Program-made: the position numbers and the translations under genes
NCBI GenBank assembly: GCA_002293615.1
Contig: DBDN01000048.1
Span: 15,733 to 26,395, forward strand
DNA length: 10,663 nt
Origin: Betaproteobacteria bacterium UBA931
Lineage (GTDB): Bacteria > Pseudomonadota > Gammaproteobacteria > Burkholderiales > Casimicrobiaceae
Direction of reading: 5' to 3'
Shown here: positions 1 through 6,800 of the stretch, piece by piece
Layout of the letters: each line of letters begins with the position of its first letter
Position numbering within the stretch: the stretch's first letter is position 1
Notes under the pieces: generated by a model
What the model was told of the DNA's origin: nothing
Database searches by the model: none
Seen by the model: the letters and a program-made list of their open reading frames with translations, nothing else

Positions 1-566
1 GCATTAAAGTTGGGGTCGGTCAACGTTTCGATGAACGGCATCAGAAATTCGTCTTTGTCGGCGATGGATTTTATCTCGTGATAAGCGTTAAAAATCTCCC
101 CTTCGTCCAGCCCCAGGCTTTCGACAATATATTGGTAGGCATGCGTATGAATAGCCTCGTCGAACGCTTGGCGCAACAAATATTGGCGGCATTCCGGCGC
201 GGTAATATGGCGATACGTACCGAGCACGATATTGTTCGCGGCCAGTGAATCCGCCGTCGAAAAAAAGCCGAGGTTGCGGATCACGATCAAGCGCTCGCCA
301 TCGGTCAGGCCGTTCGGGTTTTTCCAGAGCTCCACATCGCGCTGCATGTTCACTTCCTGCGGCATCCAATGGTTGGCGCAACCTGTCAAATATTTATCCC
401 ATGCCCAATTGTATTTGAACGGCACCAGTTGATTCACATCCGCCTTACCGTTGATGATGCGCTTGTCTTCGACACGCACCCGGCGGGTTTTAATCTTTTC
501 GGCAGAGGCTTGCGCACGAGCCTGATCATGAATGCTGGGAATTGCCGCTTCTTCAAAATTCAGCAT
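1..566 (-). CDS. nrdB: Class Ia ribonucleotide reductase beta subunit (R2), partial: N-terminal 188 residues
   Basis: This is the radical-generating subunit of aerobic ribonucleotide reductase; with NrdA it reduces ribonucleoside diphosphates to deoxy forms in the cytoplasm. Translating the minus strand from ATG 566-564 gives an open frame (MLNFEEAAIPSIHDQ...) that runs off the left edge. The first half of the metal and radical site is present: D106 in STADSLAANN, then E137 and H140 with Y144 in DEAIHTHAY. These match E. coli R2 D84, E115, H118 and the tyrosyl-radical residue Y122. Y144 is intact, so this looks like a standard diiron-tyrosyl enzyme. The second ligand set (E204, E238, H241 in E. 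coli) lies outside the window. AAAGGAG at 572-578, five bases before the ATG, supports the start. It is 71 bp downstream of nrdA with no terminator between, so co-transcription is likely. Confidence 0.95.
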   Translation of the reverse strand, partial: MLNFEEAAIPSIHDQARAQASAEKIKTRRVRVEDKRIINGKADVNQLVPFKYNWAWDKYLTGCANHWMPQEVNMQRDVELWKNPNGLTDGERLIVIRNLGFFSTADSLAANNIVLGTYRHITAPECRQYLLRQAFDEAIHTHAYQYIVESLGLDEGEIFNAYHEIKSIADKDEFLMPFIETLTDPNFN

Positions 567-571
567 TTTTT

Positions 572-578
572 CTCCTTT
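572..578 (-). promoter_or_regulatory. nrdB ribosome binding site
   Basis: On the minus strand AAAGGAG is followed by five A and then the nrdB ATG. It is a strong Shine-Dalgarno match at good spacing and fixes the start of nrdB at 566. Confidence 0.85.
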
Positions 579-637
579 GAAATATTTTGCGTTATCAAGT
601 TCATGTAATTATTGGTCATTGATTGGCTGTTGACCGA

Positions 638-3511
638 TTATTGGCAAGCTTCGCATGTCGGATCGTCGATCATGCAAAATTTCGGCGCGTCTTTTTCCCC
701 GGCGTGTACAGAAACGGCATTAAGCTCCCCGCCCCGTCCGGTCGATTTTTCCGCGGCACTTGCCGCAAGCGCACGCAGGTAATACGTTGTTTTGAGCCCG
801 CGCGTCCAGGCAAGCTTGTACGTATCATCAAGCAATTTCCCGGAAGCCGCGGCAATATAAATATTAAGGCTTTGCCCCTGGTCGATCCATTTCTGGCGAC
901 GCGCCGCCGCTTCAACAATCCATTGGGGGCCGACTTCAAACGCGGTCGCGTAAAGGCGTTTCAAATGCTGCGGGACACGGTCAATTTTGGAGAGCGAACC
1001 GTCAAAATATTTGAGGTCCGCCGCCATGACGTCATCCCACAGGTTCAACTGCTTCAAGTCCTGGACGAGCTGCTCGTTAATCATCGTGAATTCACCGGAC
1101 AGGTTCGACTTCACATAAAGATTCTGGTAATCCGGCTCAATCGACGCGGAAACCCCGACAATGTTGGAGATGGTTGCCGTCGGCGCAATGGCAACACAGT
1201 TGGCGTTACGCATGCCGTCTTGCCTGATTTTGGCACGCAACGCTTCCCAGTCCATGGTTTCCGAATCGTCCGTATTCAGATATCCGCCGCGTTCTTCGTG
1301 CAGCAGCCCAAGCGAATCTTTGGGAAGAATCCCTCGCGACCACAGGCTTCCCTGATAGCTTGAATAAGCGCCGCGCTCTTTGGCCAGGTCGCTGGACGCC
1401 CAATAGGCGTAATAGCACATTGCTTCCGTCGACGTATCGGCAAAGCACACCGCCTCATCCGAAGCGTAAGAAACGCGCATTTTATGCAGGCAATCCTGAA
1501 AGCCCATCAGACCAAGCCCGACCGGACGGTGTCTGATATTGGCGGTTTCCGCTTTTTTAACGGCGTAATAGTTAATATCAATAACGTTATCGAGCATGCG
1601 CATCGCAGTCGTTACGGTACGCCGAAGTTTTTCGGTATCCAATATCCAGTGGCCCCCTTCCTGGCGCAAATGCGCCGCCAGATTGACCGAGCCGAGATTG
1701 CATACCGCAATTTCATCGATGCCGGTGTTCAGTGTGATTTCGGTACATAAATTTGAGCTGTGCACCACGCCGATATGCTGCTGCGGCGATCGCGCATTGC
1801 AGGCATCCTTGAACGTTATCCACGGATGCCCCGTTTCAAACAACATCGACAGCATTTTGCGCCACAGGTGTACCGCGGATATTTTTTTAAATAATTTGAT
1901 TTCGCCGCGCACGGCTTTTTCTTCGTAACCGATATAAGCTTTCTCAAATGCTTTTCCCCATAAATCGTGAAGGTCGGGAACGTCCGACGGCGAAAACAAT
2001 GTCCATTCGCCGTTTTCCATCACGCGCTTCATGAACAGGTCGGGAATCCAGTTTGCGGTATTCATGTCGTGCGTACGGCGACGATCGTCGCCGGTATTTT
2101 TGCGCAGTTCAAGAAATTCCTCGATATCGAGGTGCCAGCTTTCCAGATAGCAACATACCGCGCCCTTGCGTTTGCCGCCCTGATTCACCGCGACAGCGGT
2201 ATCGTTGACCACTTTCAAAAACGGTACCACGCCTTGCGATTTGCCGTTCGTACCCTTGATATGCGAACCCATCGCCCGCACGCCGCTCCAGTCGTTGCCG
2301 AGACCGCCGGCGAATTTCGACAGCAATGCATTTTCCTTGATGGCTTCGTAAATACCATCCAGGTCATCCGGCACGGTTGTCAGATAGCACGACGATAATT
2401 GTGAATGCTGCGTACCCGAATTGAAAAGTGTCGGCGTCGAGCTCATAAAATCAAACGAGGACAGCAGACGATAAAATTCAACGGCGCGCGCCTCGCGATC
2501 ATCTTCTCTAAGCGCCAGCCCCATCGCCACACGCATAAAGAAACACTGCGGCAATTCGAAACGGCGGCCGTTACCGTCGTATTGATTGCTCAGAAAATAA
2601 CGGTCGTATAAGGTTTGTAAGCCAAGATAGCCAAATTGCAAATCCCGTTCCGGCTCTAATGCCGCAGCAAGTTTTGCCAGGTCAAAATTCGCCAGTTCAG
2701 GATTGAGCAAGCCGATTTTGACGCCGTGTCGAATGCATTGCGGGAAATATTCGGCGTAGCGTGTCGCCATATCCTCTTGTGTCGCGTCAAAACCCAACGC
2801 CTCAAAACGCAACGAATCGAGCAACAAACGCGCCGTCACATAAGCGTACGCGGGATCTTTTTCAATCAACGTCCGCCCGGCAAGCACCACCGCTTTACGC
2901 ACTTCGGCCATCGGCATACCGTCGTATAAATCCTTAAGCGTCGCTTCCAGAATTTTCTCCGGCACAACATCGGCCAATCCCGCGCACGAACTGTTGACCA
3001 AGCGCGCCAACCGCTCGATATCGAGTGGGTATGTTTTCCCTTGCGCATCGGTGACATGCCGCACCGGAGTTTGCGTTTTGGCCGCTCCGGACAGACCCAG
3101 GCGCTCTTGGGCGCGGCGCTCGCGGTACAGCACATAAGCGCGTGCAACTTCATGCTCGCCGCTGCGCATCAGCGCCAGCTCAACCTGGTCCTGAATATCC
3201 TCAATCGGGATCGAGCCGCCCTCCGGTTTGCGTCGCATCAGCGCGCGGATAACATCCGCCGTCAATTGATCCACTTGTTCGCGCATCGCCGAACTGGTCG
3301 CCGTTTGTTCGCCGCGAACCGCAAGAAATGCTTTGATCATCGCCACGGTGATTTTACCCGGCTCGAAAGCAACGACCGAACCATTGCGACGCACCACTTT
3401 ATAATCGGAATAACGGCTGTGGCTTGATGACGCCGCGTTTAACTTTTCTTCGGCAAACACGCCGGAGCGCGACTCCCATCCTGTTCCCGACGAAACTGCA
3501 ATTTCTGACAT
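638..3511 (-). CDS. nrdA: Class Ia ribonucleotide reductase alpha subunit (R1), two ATP-cone-type N-terminal regions
   Basis: Catalytic and allosteric subunit of aerobic ribonucleotide reductase, 957 residues from the ATG at 3511. Residues about 37-135 form an ATP-cone (VVRRNGSVVAF...GKITVAMIKAF), the site where ATP activates and dATP inhibits. Residues about 150-240 look like a second, more diverged cone; this double-cone layout and length resemble Pseudomonas aeruginosa NrdA (E. coli NrdA has about 760 residues and one cone). Active-site residues are present: C375 (SSCYLTT) and C604 (AVCNLGS) as the redox pair, N587, thiyl C589 and E591 in SNLCTE, and Y910-Y911 (KTTYY) for radical transfer. 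The C-terminal swinging-arm cysteines C953 and C956 end the protein in CEACQ. A frame open to a TTG at 3532 adds seven residues, but GAGGAG just before the ATG at 3511 makes that ATG the better start. First gene of nrdAB. Confidence 0.96.
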   Translation of the reverse strand: MSEIAVSSGTGWESRSGVFAEEKLNAASSSHSRYSDYKVVRRNGSVVAFEPGKITVAMIKAFLAVRGEQTATSSAMREQVDQLTADVIRALMRRKPEGGSIPIEDIQDQVELALMRSGEHEVARAYVLYRERRAQERLGLSGAAKTQTPVRHVTDAQGKTYPLDIERLARLVNSSCAGLADVVPEKILEATLKDLYDGMPMAEVRKAVVLAGRTLIEKDPAYAYVTARLLLDSLRFEALGFDATQEDMATRYAEYFPQCIRHGVKIGLLNPELANFDLAKLAAALEPERDLQFGYLGLQTLYDRYFLSNQYDGNGRRFELPQCFFMRVAMGLALREDDREARAVEFYRLLSSFDFMSSTPTLFNSGTQHSQLSSCYLTTVPDDLDGIYEAIKENALLSKFAGGLGNDWSGVRAMGSHIKGTNGKSQGVVPFLKVVNDTAVAVNQGGKRKGAVCCYLESWHLDIEEFLELRKNTGDDRRRTHDMNTANWIPDLFMKRVMENGEWTLFSPSDVPDLHDLWGKAFEKAYIGYEEKAVRGEIKLFKKISAVHLWRKMLSMLFETGHPWITFKDACNARSPQQHIGVVHSSNLCTEITLNTGIDEIAVCNLGSVNLAAHLRQEGGHWILDTEKLRRTVTTAMRMLDNVIDINYYAVKKAETANIRHRPVGLGLMGFQDCLHKMRVSYASDEAVCFADTSTEAMCYYAYWASSDLAKERGAYSSYQGSLWSRGILPKDSLGLLHEERGGYLNTDDSETMDWEALRAKIRQDGMRNANCVAIAPTATISNIVGVSASIEPDYQNLYVKSNLSGEFTMINEQLVQDLKQLNLWDDVMAADLKYFDGSLSKIDRVPQHLKRLYATAFEVGPQWIVEAAARRQKWIDQGQSLNIYIAAASGKLLDDTYKLAWTRGLKTTYYLRALAASAAEKSTGRGGELNAVSVHAGEKDAPKFCMIDDPTCEACQ

Positions 3512-3514
3512 AAA

Positions 3515-3520
3515 CTCCTC
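3515..3520 (-). promoter_or_regulatory. nrdA ribosome binding site
   Basis: The minus strand reads TGAGGAGTTT then ATG at 3511. GAGG sits five bases before that ATG. The in-frame upstream TTG (3532-3530) has only a T-run and GC hairpin before it, so this site selects the ATG. Confidence 0.75.
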
Positions 3521-3530
3521 ATTTGCCGAC

Positions 3531-3551
3531 AAAAAAGGCCGGAAGCCCGGC
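3531..3551 (-). terminator. Short GC hairpin plus T-run in the nrdA leader (possible attenuator)
   Basis: On the minus strand GCCGG, loop GCTT and CCGGC form a five-pair all-GC stem, then one C and six T. This is the shape of a compact intrinsic terminator. It lies about 30 bases after the predicted transcription start and about 20 bases before the nrdA ATG, so it would act on nrdAB leader RNA. The stem is short, and I did not find a convincing competing anti-terminator stem inside the predicted transcript. It may be a weak attenuator, a processing site, or chance. Confidence 0.4.
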
Positions 3552-3586
3552 GAGATTTCATTAATAAATTTATAAAAACAGTCGGC

Positions 3587-3615
3587 AATATACGTTATCC
3601 GCTATATTTAGTCAA
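3587..3615 (-). promoter_or_regulatory. nrdAB promoter, sigma70-type
   Basis: On the minus strand TTGACT (3615-3610) and TATATT (3592-3587) each match 5 of 6 consensus bases and are separated by exactly 17 bases. The expected transcription start is near 3580, giving a leader of about 69 bases before the nrdA ATG. The -35 and part of the spacer lie inside an NrdR-box-like palindrome. Confidence 0.7.
3599..3614. promoter_or_regulatory. NrdR-box-like palindrome, promoter-proximal
   Basis: The core CTATATTTAG fits the published NrdR box acaCwATATaTwGtgt with 11 of 16 positions and 9 of 10 core positions. It covers the -35 element and part of the spacer of the nrdA promoter, where a bound repressor would block RNA polymerase. 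NrdR is the usual ATP/dATP-sensing repressor of bacterial RNR genes; its gene is not in the window. Confidence 0.6.
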
Positions 3616-3619
3616 AAAC

Positions 3620-3628
3620 TTATGCGCA
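3620..3628 (+). promoter_or_regulatory. DnaA-box-like 9-mer (one mismatch)
   Basis: TTATGCGCA differs at one position from the DnaA box TTATNCACA. It falls in the gap between the two NrdR-like boxes, so DnaA and NrdR binding could interfere with each other. Confidence 0.35.
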
Positions 3629-3644
3629 CATCTACATATAGTGG
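3629..3644. promoter_or_regulatory. NrdR-box-like palindrome, promoter-distal
   Basis: The core CTACATATAG, followed by TG, fits the NrdR consensus with 11 of 16 positions and 9 of 10 core positions. Its centre is 30 bp from the centre of the proximal box, close to the roughly three-turn spacing typical of NrdR box pairs. Two near-matches at this spacing upstream of nrdA are unlikely to be chance. Confidence 0.6.
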
Positions 3645-3657
3645 AGTGAAGAAACGG

Positions 3658-3666
3658 CTATCCACA
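3658..3666 (+). promoter_or_regulatory. DnaA-box-like 9-mer (one mismatch)
   Basis: CTATCCACA differs only at the first base from the strong DnaA box TTATCCACA. It lies just upstream (from the nrdA side) of the distal NrdR-like box. Confidence 0.4.
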
Positions 3667-3732
3667 CAAAAAACATTATTTACACCATCAAACAGTAAAA
3701 AAATCATTAGGATAAAACTTGCTCCCATAAAT

Positions 3733-3741
3733 TTACCCACA
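3733..3741 (+). promoter_or_regulatory. DnaA-box-like 9-mer (one mismatch)
   Basis: TTACCCACA has one mismatch to TTATCCACA. It is separated by two bases from the exact box at 3744, in the same orientation, giving an 11-bp repeat distance, about one helical turn. Confidence 0.4.
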
Positions 3742-3743
3742 GC

Positions 3744-3752
3744 TTATGCACA
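3744..3752 (+). promoter_or_regulatory. DnaA box, exact match to TTATNCACA
   Basis: TTATGCACA is a full match to the relaxed DnaA consensus. With the neighbouring boxes it forms a cluster of four same-orientation sites in about 130 bp between nrdA and smc. DnaA is known to act at the nrdA promoter in E. coli; the same role here is inference. Confidence 0.5.
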
Positions 3753-3830
3753 GGCATTGTATGAATCTTGCCACCGAGCAACACTGCGGCAAGGCAATCT
3801 GCTGCATCAATGCCGCATGCCGGTTCCGGC

Positions 3831-3836
3831 TATAAT
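3831..3836 (+). promoter_or_regulatory. Candidate smc promoter -10 element
   Basis: TATAAT is a perfect -10 hexamer 61 bases upstream of the smc TTG, with the expected start near 3843. No good -35 lies 16-18 bases upstream (CAATGC at 17). The spacer end carries the dyad GCCGG-TT-CCGGC (3819-3830) directly before the hexamer. It may be a weak or activator-dependent promoter. Confidence 0.45.
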
Positions 3837-3886
3837 CGCCCACTTGCAGAGCCGTCTTGCGCTCTGGTTTCCATCACAAAGCTCAC

Positions 3887-3891
3887 GAGGT
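3887..3891 (+). promoter_or_regulatory. smc ribosome binding site (selects a TTG start)
   Basis: GAGGT is followed by six bases and then TTG at 3898. The protein from that TTG begins MRLTHIKLAGFK, exactly where Smc proteins begin. This decides against the longer open frame starting at 3622. Confidence 0.75.
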
Positions 3892-3897
3892 AGTATT

Positions 3898-6800
3898 TTG
3901 CGTCTCACCCATATCAAACTCGCCGGTTTCAAGACATTCGTCGATCCCACCACCGTCACTACGCCCGGGCAACTGGTCGGTATCGTCGGCCCCAACGGCT
4001 GCGGAAAATCCAACGTAATCGACGCGGTCCGCTGGGTGCTGGGCGAATCAAAAGCTTCTGCATTGCGCGGCGAGTCGATGCAGGACGTGATTTTCAACGG
4101 CACCGGCGAGCGCAAGCCGGTGGGGCGCGCATCGGTGGAGCTTCATTTCGACAACAGCGCCGGACGCATCGGCGGGCAATGGGGGCAATACACCGAATTG
4201 GCCATCAAGCGCGTGTTAACCCGTGACGGCGACAGCACTTATTACATCAACAATATTCCCGTGCGTCGCCGCGACATTTACGACCTCTTCCTCGGCACCG
4301 GGCTCGGCCCGCGCGCTTACGCGATTATCGAGCAGGGCATGATCTCGCGCGTCATTGAGGCAAAACCGGAAGAACTGCGCATTTTTCTCGAAGAAGCTGC
4401 CGGCGTTTCCAAATATAAAGAGCGGCGCAAGGAAACCGAGCATCGCCTTTCGGATACGCGCGAAAATCTGGCGCGCATCGAAGATATCCGTTTGGAGCTG
4501 GGCAATCAGCTTTCACACCTGAAAGCGCAGGCCGAAGTTGCTGCGCAATACCGCGAATTTGAAGCGCGTCTCAAGCAAACACAACATTTACACTGGTTCG
4601 CCAAACAACAAGAAGCCTTGCGCGCGCAAGAGCGCCATCAAACAGAAGCGGCCAAACTGATCGCCGCGCTGGAAGCCATTCAGTCCGAAATACGCCGCAT
4701 CGAAACCCAGATCGAAACATTGCGTGAAAAACATTACGCCGCCAATGACGCGCTGCATGATAAGCACGGCGCGTTTTATGCGGCAAGCACCGAGGTTTCC
4801 CGTCTCGAGCAACAATTGAAATTCGCGCAATCCACCGAAACGCGCATGGCGCAGCAAAGCGAGCAGATCAACGCACAGCTTGCCGAGTTAGTCCGGCAAG
4901 CCGCGCATATCGATGAAGAAGAAAAAACGCTCAATATCGAACTGGAAAACGCCGTTGCCGCACATCTTGCCGCGCAAGAAAAAGAACGGTCGGCACAAGA
5001 GGAAATGCCGGCGCTTGAAGAAGCCCTGAAAAATGCGACGCAAACTTTGTTGACCATGCAGCAGGAGCTGGCGCAACTCGAACAAAATGTGCGCATTGCC
5101 GAAACCCGGCATGAAAACAATAACCGGTCGATTGACCAGCTTCGCCAGCGCCGCGAACGTTTCGAAAAAGAGCTGGAAGCAATGAGCGGACCCGGCGTAG
5201 TCCAGGTTGCCGACGTTGAAGAGCAGCTTGCGCAGGAAACCGAAGCGCTCATGCAACAAACGCAGACACTGGCGGAAACACAGGAGAATATCGAGGCGCT
5301 GCGCGCCCGCCAGCAAGAAGCGCTCGCCGGCTGGCAACAGGCCAGCCAGGAGTTGAATACGCAAACCGCGCGCCATCAGGCATTGGCATCGTTGCAAAAT
5401 AAAACCGAACGACAAGACACGCAGGGCTGGCTGGAAAATAACCAGCTTACGGAAGCCGTGCGTCTCTGGCAAAAACTGGATATTGAGCAAGGCTGGGAAG
5501 ATGCGCTTGAAGCCGTGTTGCGCGACCGCTTGAACGCATTGGCCGTCGATGACTGGCATCGCGTCTCCGAATGGCTGCGCCAAGATGTTTCGTCGTTGCC
5601 GTCGATCACGGTCTTTTCATCGCGTCGCGAAAACCCGGCAGCGGCCGCATCGCCGCCGGCCAGCGCGCTGTACCACAAACTGCGTATCAAAGATTCACAC
5701 ATCGCGCCGTTGCTGGCCGATCTTCTCTACGGTGTCCACTGTTGCGACAGCACCGATGAGGCGCTGCAAAAACGCCATGATCTGGCGCCGGGCGCATCGC
5801 TGGTCACACGCGAAGGCCACTTTTTTACCGCGCAAAGCGTTACCTTCTTCGCCGCCGAAGCCGAAGTGCACGGCGTGCTGGCGCGGCAACGCGAAATCTC
5901 CGAATTGGATGAACACATTGCCCAAGCGGAGGCGCGCGCCGAAGAAACACGCATCGTGCTCGATGATGCCGAAGAGACATTGCAAAAAGCCATGCAGCAG
6001 ATTCACAATCAGCAGCAGGCGGTCGCGTCGCAGCAAAAACGCTGCCACAACCTGGAGCTGGAGCTTACACAACTTCGTAAGGAAGCGGAAGCGCAAGAGG
6101 CGCGCCGCGCGCAGTTAGCGCATGATTGCGAGGAGTTAAAACAGCAGGAAGCGCAGGAAAACGAGCAGCGCGAAATGATGGCGGAAACCATCGCCGAAGC
6201 GCAAATGAAATTGCACGATGAAATGGCAAAGCGCGAATCATTGCGCCACACCCGCAACGAAGCCGATGTGGCTCTGACGCGCGGACGCGAGCAATTGCGC
6301 CAAGCTGAGCGCCATGTGCAGGAAACGCGTTTTACCGAACGCGGCACACGCGACCATTTGCAGGAATTGACGCGTCGCCGCGAAGCATGCGCCGCGCAGC
6401 AAATGCAGCAACAAACACTGCTTGAACAGCTTGCCAATGAAAAACAGACCATTGATTTCGCCGAAATCGAAATGTTGTTGCAACAGCAATTGGCAAAACG
6501 AAGTGAAGCGGAAAGCATCCTGGCGGAAGCGCGCGAAAGTCTCGAAGCGTTAACACAAGAACTGCGCGGCAAAGAAGAAGCGCGTATGAGCGCCGAACAG
6601 GACACCGAACCGGCGCGTAACCGTATTGAGGAAATGCGCCTGAAAGTCCAGGCCGCCGAGCTGCAGGCGCAACAATTCGGCGAACAGCTTGCCGAGGCCG
6701 AGGCGGATCTTGCAGCACTCCCCGAAGCGTTGCAAGCATGGGGGCGCGCGTCGCTGCCCAATGAAATTGATCGCCTGCAAAAAGCCATCGCCGGTTTGGG

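Larger units (their letters stand above)
3512..3897. promoter_or_regulatory. Divergent nrdAB-smc control region (386 bp, no gene)
   Basis: This stretch separates the divergent starts of nrdA and smc and is visibly richer in A and T than the genes around it. It contains, from the nrdA side: a GC hairpin plus T-run, an AT palindrome ATAAATTTAT at 3564-3573, the nrdA promoter, two NrdR-box-like palindromes, several DnaA-box-like 9-mers between 3620 and 3752, and a TATAAT element before smc. An open frame from 3622 runs through it into smc. Its translation shows no recognisable domain and it has no ribosome site, so it is treated as non-coding. Confidence 0.8.

Noticed and set aside
623..1363. 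246-codon plus-strand open frame opposite nrdA
   Set aside because: It lies wholly antisense to the conserved C-terminal half of nrdA, has no ribosome site and resembles nothing known; it is a shadow frame.
3512..3532. Seven-codon N-terminal extension of NrdA from a TTG
   Set aside because: The TTG is preceded by a T-run and hairpin, while the ATG at 3511 has GAGGAG just upstream.
3525..3586. Complementary hexamers GTCGGC / GCCGAC flanking the nrdA leader as an antiterminator
   Set aside because: The promoter-side copy (3581-3586) lies between the -10 and the expected start, so it is probably not transcribed.
3545..3770. Replication origin (oriC) because of AT-richness and DnaA-like boxes
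   Set aside because: No dnaA, dnaN, gidA or parAB genes nearby, and only one exact box; nrdA regulation explains the sites more simply.
5549..6118. 189-codon plus-strand frame inside smc
   Set aside because: It overlaps the smc hinge and coil in another frame and is Arg-rich, as expected from a shifted reading of Gln/Glu/Ala codons.
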